DNA of 64,000 bases. Origin: Planctomycetota bacterium (GTDB lineage: Bacteria > Planctomycetota > SZUA-567 > H5-PLA8). The stretch is taken from positions 1,178,001 through 1,242,000 of the forward strand of contig JAOSKN010000001.1 of assembly GCA_027493525.1 (NCBI GenBank), given 5' to 3'. Made by a program: the position numbers and the translations under genes. The notes beneath the pieces are model-generated. The model was not told the origin of the DNA. It saw only the letters and a program-made list of their open reading frames with translations, and searched no databases. Within the stretch, counting starts at the first letter, position 1, and the number at the start of each line of letters is the position of its first letter. Below, piece after piece: positions 36,806 through 45,255 of this stretch.

Positions 36806-38083
36806 TCAGCGCCCGCGGTAGGGGGCGCCGGTCAGGTACGCCACATCGGATTCGGATCTGCGGCGCGAACCGTGCGTGCGGCGACGAGCGCCGCGGTTGC
36901 CCGAATACGGCGTGCGCGACGGCGCGGCTTGGCGCCTGGGCGCCGGGGGGAAGCCGGCGGGCAGGGTCGGCAGCTCCGGCAGTTCGGCGCGCGGCAGCTT
37001 CTTCGCGAGCCGGCGCTCGATGGCCCGCAAATCCTGTTCGTCCTCGGGCGCCACGAAGGTGAAGGCCTCGCCCTTGGCCTGCGCGCGCGCCGTGCGGCCG
37101 ATGCGGTGAATGTAGTCCTCCACCGACCCCGGCATGTCGAAATTAATCACGTGCGAGAGATTCACCACGTCCAACCCGCGCGCGGCCACGTCGGTCGCGA
37201 CGAGGACCTGGAAGTGCCCGCGCTTGAAGCCGTCCAGCGCTTTCGTGCGCTGCGCCTGGGAGCGGTCGCCGTGAATCCGCTCGGCCTTGACGCCGTAGCG
37301 GACGAGGTACTCGGCGACCCGATCCGCGCGGCGCTTGGTGCGCGTGAAGACCAGCGCGTTGCGCAGGCTCTCCTTGCGGACGAGCGCCACCAGCAAATGC
37401 GACTTCTGCGTCACCGCGACGGTGTAGACGGATTGCGAGACGTTGGCGGCGGGCTGCCCCTGCTTGCGGATGTTGATCATGACCGGATCGCGCAGGATCT
37501 CCCGCCCGAGGCGCTCCATCTCGGAAGGCATCGTGGCCGAGAAGAGAAAAGTCTGGCGCGCGGCGGGCAGGCTTGCCAGTATGCGTTTGATGTCCGGCAG
37601 GAAGCCCATGTCGAGCATGCGGTCGGCTTCGTCGAGCACGAGCATATCGACGCTCTTCAAGCGCGCATAGGGCTGGCGCATGTGGTCGAGAAGGCGCCCC
37701 GGCGTGGCGACGATCGCGTCGATCCCGCGCTGCAACGCGCGGCGCTGCGGCTCCATCCCCACGCCGCCGTAGACCGGCGCGCTGCGCAGGCGGGTGTGCC
37801 GCGCGAGAGCCCCGAAATGGCCGTCGATCTGCATGGCCAATTCGCGCGTCGGCGTCAGGATCAGCACGCGCGTCCCGGGGGCCGGCTGCTCGATCAGCCG
37901 GTTCAGAATCGGCAGCACGAACGCGGCCGTCTTTCCGCTGCCCGTGGAGGCGCAAGCGAGTACGTCGCGGCCGGCCAGGCCCGCGGGGATCGCTTCGCTT
38001 TGAATGGGAGATGGCACGCTGAAACCTAGATCCCGCACGCCGGCCAGGAGGCTGGCGTGAAGACCGAACGAATCGAAAGACAT
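36806..38083 (-). CDS. DEAD-box ATP-dependent RNA helicase (RhlE-like)
   Basis: A 425-residue helicase starting at ATG 38083 (MSFDSFGLHASLLAGV, after CGGAG). Motifs: ASTGSGKTAAF (Walker A), PTRELAMQ, VATPGRLLDH, DEAD in LVLDEADRMLDMGF, SATMP, ATDVAARGLD and HRIGRTARA. The tail from about residue 365 is basic and Arg/Ser-rich (RNA-binding), ending GAPYRGR. Helicases of this group remodel rRNA or mRNA, often in the cold. The 450-base region upstream is unusually long. It lies upstream of the alpha-2-macroglobulin gene, with no functional link implied. Confidence 0.93.
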   Translation of the reverse strand: MSFDSFGLHASLLAGVRDLGFSVPSPIQSEAIPAGLAGRDVLACASTGSGKTAAFVLPILNRLIEQPAPGTRVLILTPTRELAMQIDGHFGALARHTRLRSAPVYGGVGMEPQRRALQRGIDAIVATPGRLLDHMRQPYARLKSVDMLVLDEADRMLDMGFLPDIKRILASLPAARQTFLFSATMPSEMERLGREILRDPVMINIRKQGQPAANVSQSVYTVAVTQKSHLLVALVRKESLRNALVFTRTKRRADRVAEYLVRYGVKAERIHGDRSQAQRTKALDGFKRGHFQVLVATDVAARGLDVVNLSHVINFDMPGSVEDYIHRIGRTARAQAKGEAFTFVAPEDEQDLRAIERRLAKKLPRAELPELPTLPAGFPPAPRRQAAPSRTPYSGNRGARRRTHGSRRRSESDVAYLTGAPYRGR

Positions 38084-38536
38084 GGAAAAAGAACTCCGGC
38101 AAATCGATCGACAACGAGCCGGCGTCCGGATTGCGCGGGACGCCACCCGTGTCATGCGTTTCCGCCGACACGGGCGCAACGACGCACGACCGTCGCGAGG
38201 TTTCGCGACATCGCATGAAATCCATTCATGCTTTGGAGAAGTCCCTACCGAGAAACGACGGGCGAACTCGTGAGGTGACTACTGAGCGGAACTATAGCGC
38301 CCTGGAGCGGAATTGCAACCGCATTCCCATCCGACGCCGCTACGGCGCCTCGATCCGGGAACGGCTTAGTTAGAGTGCGTCCCAAAACGTCTCGCGGCCG
38401 TCTTCGGGCGGCGGACTTCGCGCTGCGCCGTTGGCCTCCTTGCCGTATCCTCGTCCCGATACGGCTCGTTCGGCCGCCTCGCCTCGCTTGCCCGGCGCTC
38501 CGAAGCCGACTCGCGATCCGGTTTTAGGACGCACGC
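38084..38536. other. Helicase upstream region with MITE-like element
   Basis: A 453-base stretch between minus-strand genes. Its last 160 bases are the inverted-repeat element at 38375-38534. The other 290 bases are the helicase upstream region; two copies of GAGCGGAA lie near 38284 and 38305. No RNA gene was recognised. Confidence 0.4.
38375..38534. mobile_element. MITE-like element bounded by 14-bp inverted repeats
   Basis: GTGCGTCCCAAAAC (38375-38388) and its inverted counterpart GTTTTAGGACGCAC (38521-38534) differ at one base; the similarity extends outward as GTTAGA versus GTAAGC. The 160 bases between them encode no protein and are rich in short inverted repeats (for example CCGTATC / GATACGG near 38443-38464). 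The element sits two bases after the stop of the VCBS gene ending at 38537. No clear target duplication was seen. It is probably non-autonomous, moved by a transposase elsewhere. Confidence 0.6.
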
Positions 38537-40129
38537 TTACTTCGCGGGCTCGACCTTTCCATCGAGCGTGATCTTCCAGGCGCCGTTCGCCGCGAGCCCC
38601 TTGCCTTCGACGACCTTCTTTTCGGCGCCGGGGAAGGTGACGCGGACGTCGAACGCTTCGGAACTGCCCAGGCCCGCGTGCACGGGCGTCCCGTCGGGAT
38701 GGGCGTTCTCCGTGTGGACCGGCTTGGCGCCTTCCTTGCCCAGGTCGCCCGCCTTGAAGATCTCGACGCGCGCGTCCACGGCGAAGGGATTGGGCGAGGG
38801 CATGCGGGGCACGATCTTGCACCACGCGCCGGTCCTGGCGGTCTGGTTGAGGTACAGGGTAACTTCATTGTACTTCGGTCCGCCCACGGCCAAGTCGATC
38901 TTGCCGTCCTCGTTCAGGTCGCCGATCACCACCGGGTCGGCGTCCCAGCCTCGCGCGCCCAGGGCATCGGTGAATATGCCACCACCTTGGTTCTCGAAGA
39001 CGCGCACCGCGCCCCCGCGCCGGTTGGAGACGACGAGATCCAGATCGCCGTCGTTGTCGAAATCCACCGCGAAGGCGCGCTGAAGGTAGTTCGCCTTCTC
39101 CTTCACGAAGTCGGTCACCGGCCCGGGCTTGAGCGCGAAATGCCCTTTCCCATCGTTCAGGTACAGGCCGCCGCTCGGGCTGGACGCGATCAAGATATCG
39201 ACCGCGCCGTCGCCGTTCAGGTCGTGGCAGAAGAAGGGCGTGCCTTCGGGGGGCAGGCCCAGGTCCTTGCCGGCTAGGGTCAACGCGCCGTCCTGGCCGC
39301 CCTTCAGGTACCACCCGCGGCGCGGGCCGCCGTAACTGCCGAACGCGCCCATCGCCAAGTCCTTCAGGCCGTCGCCATCCAGATCGAGCGACTCATACAG
39401 GTACGCCAGGAAACGCCCGTTCTTAACGCTTTTCAATTCTTCCATGTCCTTGAGTACCGCGGGGTCCAATCGCGCGGGCGGGGCATGGGGCTGGGACACT
39501 TTCTTGTAGTTCTTGCCGGACGGATCGTAGGTGAAGGTCACCTCCGTCTTGTACGCGAAGTAGACGTCGGGATGGCCGTCGCCGTTCAGGTCGGTGATGA
39601 GCGGGGCTTTGTTCACCGGATGAAAATGAAACGGCGCTTTCACGAAGCGCTTGCCTCCTTCGTTGAGCAGCGCGGTCGTCGGGGCGTCGTTGAACATGCC
39701 GGCGATGTCCAGGAACCCGTCGCCGTCGAAGTCCCACACGAAGGCGTTCCAGTCGGCGGAGGGCACGAGCCCGTCCGCGCCCAGCTCCTTGGTCACGTCG
39801 GTAAACGCGACCTTGCCGGTCTCGCGAAACTGGTTCTTCAGGATGATGCCGTGGCGGGGACCGTGGACGCCGACGATCAGGTCCTGGTCCCCGTCGTTGT
39901 CGTAGTCGATGTTGGCCAGGCCCCAGAGCCACCAGTTATGGCCGAGGCTTTCGCCTTCCGGCTTGCCCGTCTTCTCGCGGATCTCGGCCTCGCGCCGAGC
40001 CAGGGCGGCCTGCGTACCGTTGGCGTCGCCCTTGACCGGCTCGAAGGCCAGGCCGTCTTCACCGGCGCGCGGAGTCGCCACGCCCAGGATCGCGCTAAAG
40101 ATCAGGACTCGAAGGACGTTCAGGCGCAT
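38537..40129 (-). CDS. Secreted FG-GAP/VCBS-UnbV protein, operon gene 4
   Basis: A 530-residue secreted protein with a signal peptide (LRVLIFSAILGVATPRAG). Residues 60-430 hold repeated FG-GAP/VCBS units (IDYDNDGDQDLIVGVHG, DFDGDGFLDIAGMF, DLNGDGHPDVYFAY, DLDGDGLKDLAM, DLNGDGAVDILIA, DFDNDGDLDLVV, DLNEDGKIDLAV), predicting a Ca2+-stabilised propeller. The last 85 residues resemble the ASPIC/UnbV module (HAGLGSSEAFDVRVTFPG). It is the last gene of a four-gene operon and is close in sequence to the gene at 40162; their 3' ends are almost identical over 72 bases. Likely surface-exposed, ligand unknown. Confidence 0.85.
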   Translation of the reverse strand: MRLNVLRVLIFSAILGVATPRAGEDGLAFEPVKGDANGTQAALARREAEIREKTGKPEGESLGHNWWLWGLANIDYDNDGDQDLIVGVHGPRHGIILKNQFRETGKVAFTDVTKELGADGLVPSADWNAFVWDFDGDGFLDIAGMFNDAPTTALLNEGGKRFVKAPFHFHPVNKAPLITDLNGDGHPDVYFAYKTEVTFTYDPSGKNYKKVSQPHAPPARLDPAVLKDMEELKSVKNGRFLAYLYESLDLDGDGLKDLAMGAFGSYGGPRRGWYLKGGQDGALTLAGKDLGLPPEGTPFFCHDLNGDGAVDILIASSPSGGLYLNDGKGHFALKPGPVTDFVKEKANYLQRAFAVDFDNDGDLDLVVSNRRGGAVRVFENQGGGIFTDALGARGWDADPVVIGDLNEDGKIDLAVGGPKYNEVTLYLNQTARTGAWCKIVPRMPSPNPFAVDARVEIFKAGDLGKEGAKPVHTENAHPDGTPVHAGLGSSEAFDVRVTFPGAEKKVVEGKGLAANGAWKITLDGKVEPAK

Positions 40130-40161
40130 CGCGGTTCTCCTTGCCCAGGGCTGCCACGCGG

Positions 40162-41754
40162 CTATTTCACGGCCTCGACGGACCCGTCAAGAGCGACCTT
40201 CCAGGCGCCGTTCGCCGCGAGCCCCTTGCCTTCGACGACCTTCTTCTCGGCGCCGGGGAAGGTCACGCGGACATCGACGCTTTCCGTCGAACCCAGGCCC
40301 GCGTGCACGGGCTGCCCGTCGGGCCGCGCCATGCCGGCGAAGAGCGGCTTCGCGGCCGGATCGGCCAGCGCGCCGGCCTTGAAGACTTCCACCTTCGCGC
40401 CCACGGCGAAGGGGTTGGGCTTCGTCATGCGGGGATAGACCTTCACGTACCGGCCGGCTTTCGGCGACGAGGAGCGGTACAGCGTGATCGTGTTCTTCGG
40501 GCCGCCGATGCAGACATCGAGCAGGCCGTCGTTGTCGATATCGCAGATCACGACCGGATTGGCGTCCCAGCCCCCGGCGGCGAGGACCTTGCGGAAGACC
40601 CCGCCCTCGTTCTCGTAGACCTGTTCATTTCCCAGTCGAGGATTGGAGACCACCAGATCGTCGTCGCCGTCGTTGTCCAGGTCGGCCGGCCAGGCGCGCA
40701 GGAGGTACGGGCCCGGCTTCTCGAGGAACGCCTTCAGGTCGCCGGGCTGGACGGTGAAGCGGCCCTTCCCGTCGTTCAGATACAACCCCGCGCCGGGGCC
40801 GACAGCCACGACGAGATCCACGTGCCCGTCCGCGTTCAGGTCGCGCGCCAGGATCGCGCAGCCGTCCTTGGGCAGGCCCAGTTCGGCGCCGCGTTCGGCG
40901 AGGCTCCCGTCCTCTCCCGCGACCAGATACCGCCCGGCGATGGTCGCGCCGTAGCCGCCCGAGATCTGCACGATCACGTCCTCGCGCCCGTCGCCGTTCA
41001 GGTCGTGCCCGGTCAGGTAGCCGACGCCCATGAAGCGGTTGTTCTTCTGCTGCTTCAACGCCTCGATTTCTTCGCGCAGCGCCTGCGGAACGCGCTCGGC
41101 GGGTATCCCAGGCTCGCGCTTGGACGACTTGACCTGGAAGGTGTTGTTCGACGGCTCGAAGAAAAACTGGAGCAGCGTATCGCGGTGGTAGCCCCAGAGA
41201 TCCAGGAAGCCGTCGCCGTTGAGGTCGGCCACTTCGGAGGCGTGGCTAAGCGGGTTGAAGGTGAAGGACGCGATGGCGAACTTCGCAGCGCCTTGGTTCA
41301 GGACGCTCTTGGCCTTCGATTCATCCGAGAAACCCCCGAGGTCGAGGAACCCGTCGCCGTCGAAGTCCCAGGCCCATGGGCGGTCGTCGGCGCCCGGAAG
41401 ATTGCGGTTGTCGCCCGCGACGGCAACCGTCACGTCCTCGAATTCGAGCTTGCCGGTTTCCTTGAGCTTGTTCTTCAGCAGCAGGCCGCCGCTCACGCCA
41501 TGGTGCGAAGGAACCAGGTCCAGGTCGCCGTCGTTGTCGAAGTCGAAGGCCGTGAGGCCCCAGGGCCACCAGCCGTGATCCTGGAACTTGCCGCCCTGGC
41601 GCTTCAATTCCGCGGCGCTCCAGGCCTCCATGATCGCCTTCAGCCCAGTCTGTTCGTCCGGCACGGGCGTGAGGGTCAGCCCCTCGGCGCGCGCGGCCAT
41701 GGCGAAGATACACGCCGCGAGCGGCAGGATCGGGAGCAGGGCGTTCGTTCGCAT
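40162..41754 (-). CDS. Secreted FG-GAP/VCBS-UnbV protein, operon gene 3
   Basis: A 530-residue paralogue of the next gene, with signal peptide MRTNALLPILPLAACIFAMA. VCBS repeats include FDFDNDGDLDLVPSHHG, DFDGDGFLDLGGF, DLNGDGFLDLWGY, DLNGDGREDVIV, DLNADGHVDLVVA, DLDNDGDDDLVV and DIDNDGLLDVCIGG. The C-terminal UnbV-like module carries HAGLGSTESVDVRVTFPG. Only 32 bases separate it from the downstream gene and 28 from the upstream one, so the four genes should form one transcript. The high similarity to its neighbour implies tandem duplication, perhaps followed by gene conversion. Confidence 0.85.
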   Translation of the reverse strand: MRTNALLPILPLAACIFAMAARAEGLTLTPVPDEQTGLKAIMEAWSAAELKRQGGKFQDHGWWPWGLTAFDFDNDGDLDLVPSHHGVSGGLLLKNKLKETGKLEFEDVTVAVAGDNRNLPGADDRPWAWDFDGDGFLDLGGFSDESKAKSVLNQGAAKFAIASFTFNPLSHASEVADLNGDGFLDLWGYHRDTLLQFFFEPSNNTFQVKSSKREPGIPAERVPQALREEIEALKQQKNNRFMGVGYLTGHDLNGDGREDVIVQISGGYGATIAGRYLVAGEDGSLAERGAELGLPKDGCAILARDLNADGHVDLVVAVGPGAGLYLNDGKGRFTVQPGDLKAFLEKPGPYLLRAWPADLDNDGDDDLVVSNPRLGNEQVYENEGGVFRKVLAAGGWDANPVVICDIDNDGLLDVCIGGPKNTITLYRSSSPKAGRYVKVYPRMTKPNPFAVGAKVEVFKAGALADPAAKPLFAGMARPDGQPVHAGLGSTESVDVRVTFPGAEKKVVEGKGLAANGAWKVALDGSVEAVK

Positions 41755-41782
41755 CGTCGCCTCCTCGAGGCCTGCTTGGAGC

Positions 41783-43114
41783 CTACTTGACGGTAAATCC
41801 CTTGATCGTCACGCCGCCCTTGCCCGCGACGCCGAAGCCCGCGTGCAGCTCCTGGACGTTCGGCAGCACGCTCCCGACGAATGCCGCGCGGTCCTTGGCA
41901 TCGTCCAGGTTCAAAATCTGCCACTTGTGCCAGTGCGCCTTCTGCGAGACGAAATCGTACCAGACGTCAGGCTTCCATGCGAAACGGTAAGCCGAGACGG
42001 TGTGGGACTCGTTCTCCCAGAGCAGCGCGGCAAGGCCCTCGCGCCAGACCGGATCCATGTACGCGCGCCGCTCGCTGCCGTCCTTCCCCTTCCCCTTCAG
42101 CGCGAAGAGCGGGCGCGCGCCGGCCGCGGACTTCATGCGCGCCGCGACCAGGCTCGACTTAGGATTCGCGTTCAGCCAGACGAACGCCGGCTTGCCGTCG
42201 GTCGAGGAGATCGTCATGCCGTCGCTCCCGAAGCCCTCGATCTTCACGTTGGCGTCCTTGAGCAGGCCCTCGTCCTTGGCGAGCGCCTCCGCGGGCTCGG
42301 GCGCCTCGATCGGCGTGGTGTCGGAGTTGCCCGCGAGCCCGATGTAGCTCGGCGCGCTCGCGGCGTCGAAAGACGGCTCGCTCTTCGCGGCCTCGGCGCT
42401 CAGGGGCGTGAGCTTGAAGTCCTTGAACTCGTAGACGCAGGTGTCGAAGAGCTTGCGGCCGCGGAAGCCCACCGCGATGGCGCCCTTCTTGAAGGCCGCG
42501 CCTTCGGTCTCGCGCCAGTCGTCCCAAGCCTCGGCCGACCACGTCTCGGGCTCGGGTTTCTCGGCGTTCCAGATCTTGACCTTCAGGGCCGGCCCCGCAG
42601 CGCGCAGCTTCACGCGCGCCCACTTGCCCTTCATGCCCTGCAGCGTGCCATGGCCGACCCCGCGCGTCGCGTCCGAGTCCATGCGCCGGACCAGGATCTG
42701 CCCCAGCATGCCCCAGCGCACGTAATAGCCGCGGCCGGTCTCGTCGAGGCGGAAGCCGAGGTGCATGTCCGGGAAGTCCCCGTACTTCTTCATGGGCTCG
42801 TCCTGGAACCACTTGTAGTCGAAGACCAGCTCGAAGTGCTCCAGGTCGGCCGGCCACGCCGCGTCCGTCGCCCAGATGATCCCCGCGCCCACGAAGACGT
42901 TGTGCTTCTCCATATTCTTGTAGAAGTCCTCGCCCAGCCCGCAGGTGGCCGTAAGCACGCCTTCGGCGAGCTTGAAGTGCTTCTCGATGGGCGGCTTATA
43001 GCCATCGGCCTCGGCGCCTTCGGCGGCCGGATGGACCTTCCACTCGCCGGCGGACGCGAGGCTCGCGGCCAGCAGGACGAAGGCGGCCCACGCGATGGAG
43101 TTTCGTGCATTCAT
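41783..43114 (-). CDS. Secreted jelly-roll (DUF1080-like) protein, operon gene 2
   Basis: A 443-residue secreted protein (signal MNARNSIAWAAFVLLAASLASA). Residues 25-215 resemble the concanavalin-like domain of 3-keto-disaccharide hydrolase/DUF1080 proteins: HFELVFDYKW, MHLGFRLDETGRGYYVRWG, RVKLRAAGPALKVKIWN and DTCVYEFKDFKL. Such domains bind or cleave glucans and are abundant in Planctomycetes. Residues 230-440 hold a second, less clear beta-rich domain. It lies between VCBS genes in the operon, so the proteins may act together at the cell surface, for example one binding and one presenting a sugar. Catalytic residues are not clear. Confidence 0.75.
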   Translation of the reverse strand: MNARNSIAWAAFVLLAASLASAGEWKVHPAAEGAEADGYKPPIEKHFKLAEGVLTATCGLGEDFYKNMEKHNVFVGAGIIWATDAAWPADLEHFELVFDYKWFQDEPMKKYGDFPDMHLGFRLDETGRGYYVRWGMLGQILVRRMDSDATRGVGHGTLQGMKGKWARVKLRAAGPALKVKIWNAEKPEPETWSAEAWDDWRETEGAAFKKGAIAVGFRGRKLFDTCVYEFKDFKLTPLSAEAAKSEPSFDAASAPSYIGLAGNSDTTPIEAPEPAEALAKDEGLLKDANVKIEGFGSDGMTISSTDGKPAFVWLNANPKSSLVAARMKSAAGARPLFALKGKGKDGSERRAYMDPVWREGLAALLWENESHTVSAYRFAWKPDVWYDFVSQKAHWHKWQILNLDDAKDRAAFVGSVLPNVQELHAGFGVAGKGGVTIKGFTVK

Positions 43115-43144
43115 GGCGGTTTCCCTTGTCGGTTGCGTTCCCAG

Positions 43145-44701
43145 CTACTTGGCCTCTTCCAGCTTTCCGTCGGGCGTCAGCGTCAGGCGCGGCTTGGCCT
43201 CCACGCCCTTCAGTTCGACCGTCTTCGGCGTCTGGCCCGGGAAGGTCGCGCGCAGGTCGAAGGCCGCGGCTTCGCCCAGTCCCGCATGTATCGGCAGCCC
43301 GTTGGCAGGCGCGTCGGCCCGGCGGATCGGGCGCGCGCCGGGCTTGCCCAGTTCCCCAGCCTTGTAGATTTCCAGGACCGCCCCCAGCGCGAACGGGTTG
43401 GGCTTGTCCATGCGCAGCCGGATGCTCACCCCGTGGCCGCGCTTGGCGGTGCGGTTGAGCAGCAGGGTCACCGTCTCGCCCGGCCCGCCAAAGCAGACAT
43501 CCTCCGCCCCGTCGTTGTCGATGTCGCAGATGACGACCGGATCTGCGTCCCAGCCGCCCGAGCGCACGACCTCGCGGAACTCCCCGCCGCCCAAGCTCTC
43601 GTAGACCACCTCGGTCTTGCTGCGCGCGTTCGAGATCGCGAAGTCCGTGCGCCCGTCGTCGTTGAGGTCCGTCGCGTAGACCTTGTGGGCATACGGCCCG
43701 CGCGCCTTAAGGAACTCGGTCAGCGGGCCCGGCTTGAGCGCGAAGCGGCCGGCGGGGTCGCTCACGTAAAGCCCCAAGCCGACGATCAGGACGTCGTCGC
43801 GGCCGTCCGCGTTCACGTCGCTGAGTTGCACCGGCGTGCCGTCCTTGGGCAGGCCCAGCGCGTCCGTCGCGTCGCTGAAGTTTCCCGACTTGTCGCCGAG
43901 CAGGAAGCGCCCGAAGGACGCCCCGCCGTACGAACCGAATCCGCAGGCGACAAGGTCCTCGATGCCGTCCCCGTTCAGGTCCCCGTGCTCCAGATAGGAA
44001 AGCTTGAGAAACCGGTTCTTGGGATCCTGCTTCAATTCGGCCAGCAGCCCCGCGATGGCCTCGGGCGTACGTTCGTACAGCGGCTCCTCGTAGGGCTCGC
44101 GCTTGAACGTCCGCGCGGCCGGATCGAAAAGGTACTTCGACTTGGTCCGGTGGGACATCGCGTCCGGAATGCCGTCGCCGTTCAGGTCGCGGTAGGGCAT
44201 CACGTGGTCCAACTGCCCGATCCCGTAGCCCATCGGCTCAAAGGACTTGCCGCCCTTGTTGAACCAGACCGTGTTGGGCATCGCGTCGCAGTAGGCCAGG
44301 TCCAGGAACCCGTCGCCGTCGATGTCCCAGACCTGCGGGCGGAAACAACCGCTCAACGCCTGCGCCGGAAGTCCCAGTTCGGCGTTGGCGTTGACGAAAC
44401 TCAGCGTGCCCTTCTCGATCAATTCGTTCCGCAGAACCATCGAGCGGGGCGCGCCGTGGTGCTGCGCGATCAGGTCCAAGTCGCCGTCGTTGTCGTAGTC
44501 GAACGCCTCCAGGCCCCACGGCCACCAGCCATGGTCGCCGAACTTACCGCCTTGCCGGGCCAGTTCGTCGGCCTTCCACTTTTCGATGATCGCCTTGAGC
44601 CCCGTCTGCGGCTCGGGCGCGGGCGTCAGGACGACGGTTTCTCCGTGTACGTAGGATAGGACTGAAAGGAGCGCCACGAGGAAGATGAAGCTTCGAGGCA
44701 T
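43145..44701 (-). CDS. Secreted FG-GAP/VCBS-UnbV protein, operon gene 1
   Basis: A 518-residue paralogue of the proteins at 40162 and 38537, and the first gene of the operon. Signal peptide MPRSFIFLVALLSVLSYVHG. Repeats include FDYDNDGDLDLIAQHHG, DIDGDGFLDLAYC, DLNGDGIPDAMS, DLNGDGIEDLVA, DVNADGRDDVLIV, DLNDDGRTDFAI and DIDNDGAEDVCFGG. The end carries HAGLGEAAAFDLRATFPG and then a Lys-containing tail. The start ATG is at 44701. The upstream AT-rich region contains the GACTAAA palindrome and a GGTGTATA element, which probably regulate the unit. Confidence 0.85.
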   Translation of the reverse strand: MPRSFIFLVALLSVLSYVHGETVVLTPAPEPQTGLKAIIEKWKADELARQGGKFGDHGWWPWGLEAFDYDNDGDLDLIAQHHGAPRSMVLRNELIEKGTLSFVNANAELGLPAQALSGCFRPQVWDIDGDGFLDLAYCDAMPNTVWFNKGGKSFEPMGYGIGQLDHVMPYRDLNGDGIPDAMSHRTKSKYLFDPAARTFKREPYEEPLYERTPEAIAGLLAELKQDPKNRFLKLSYLEHGDLNGDGIEDLVACGFGSYGGASFGRFLLGDKSGNFSDATDALGLPKDGTPVQLSDVNADGRDDVLIVGLGLYVSDPAGRFALKPGPLTEFLKARGPYAHKVYATDLNDDGRTDFAISNARSKTEVVYESLGGGEFREVVRSGGWDADPVVICDIDNDGAEDVCFGGPGETVTLLLNRTAKRGHGVSIRLRMDKPNPFALGAVLEIYKAGELGKPGARPIRRADAPANGLPIHAGLGEAAAFDLRATFPGQTPKTVELKGVEAKPRLTLTPDGKLEEAK

Positions 44702-44822
44702 CGATCACCGCCTTTCCCAGCCGTCCTTCAGCACCGAATTTGAAGTCTTAACATGTTTACGCGGCACGTGTTACATTGTTCCCCGGGTCTTAAGCAGGCT
44801 CATTCTCAGGCTCGATCCGTCT

Positions 44823-44840
44823 GACTAAACTATTTTAGTC
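44823..44840. promoter_or_regulatory. 18-bp inverted repeat, candidate operator
   Basis: GACTAAA-CTAT-TTTAGTC is a perfect 7-bp inverted repeat with a 4-base spacer, about 120 bases upstream of the first VCBS gene. Symmetric sites of this size are typical of dimeric repressors. Confidence 0.45.
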
Positions 44841-44848
44841 CTGACTCG

Positions 44849-44856
44849 TATACACC
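44849..44856 (-). promoter_or_regulatory. GGTGTATA upstream element, copy 4
   Basis: Minus-strand GGTGTATA, directed at the VCBS operon start 148 bases away and next to the GACTAAA inverted repeat. It extends to GGTGTATACG as at 9217. Confidence 0.35.
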
Positions 44857-45041
44857 GGCTTCGGGCGGATTAGGAGAAATTCAAATCGATTCGTTAAGGC
44901 TGGCGCTCGACCGGGAATGGGTGATGGACATACCGTAGAACGCGCCGTCTGGGCAGCTTGTGCACGGTGCATCGGGAACGCGTACCTGACCGCTTCCTTC
45001 AAGAAGCAGGCTATGGCGCCAACGCAACGCGCGGTCATTCT

Positions 45042-45221
45042 TCAGGCGTCTACCGGCGAGCGGTCAATCAGGAAATACAGGATCATGCCCAGGATCGGCA
45101 GGATGAGGATCAGGAAAATCCAGAAGACCTTGTGTCCCACGGAGCCGCCGCCCAGCAGCAGGCTGACGATCGCTACCAGGTCCAGGGCGAACACGAGGGC
45201 GCTCAGGATGGTAAAGGACAT
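45042..45221 (-). CDS. Small PLDc_N-like membrane protein
   Basis: A 59-residue protein (MSFTILSALVFALDLVAI start). Residues 2-22 form one hydrophobic helix; the second, VFWIFLILILPILGMILYF, with the following DRS motif, matches the PLDc_N domain, a two-helix module otherwise found at the N-terminus of cardiolipin synthases but also as stand-alone small proteins. The ATG at 45221 follows an excellent GGAAGGAG ribosome site. It begins 34 bases after the stop of the small secreted protein gene on the same strand, suggesting one transcript. Function unknown; an envelope or phospholipid-related role is possible. Confidence 0.75.
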   Translation of the reverse strand: MSFTILSALVFALDLVAIVSLLLGGGSVGHKVFWIFLILILPILGMILYFLIDRSPVDA

Positions 45222-45255
45222 GTTCGACTCCTTCCCTCTGGCATGCTTCTCGGCA

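Larger units (their letters stand above)
44702..45041. promoter_or_regulatory. Regulatory region of the VCBS operon
   Basis: A 340-base gap holding the operon promoter. It is AT-rich near 44740-44760 and 44820-44855 and contains the inverted repeat GACTAAA-CTAT-TTTAGTC and GGTGTATA on the minus strand. Small open frames here are judged to be noise. Confidence 0.5.
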
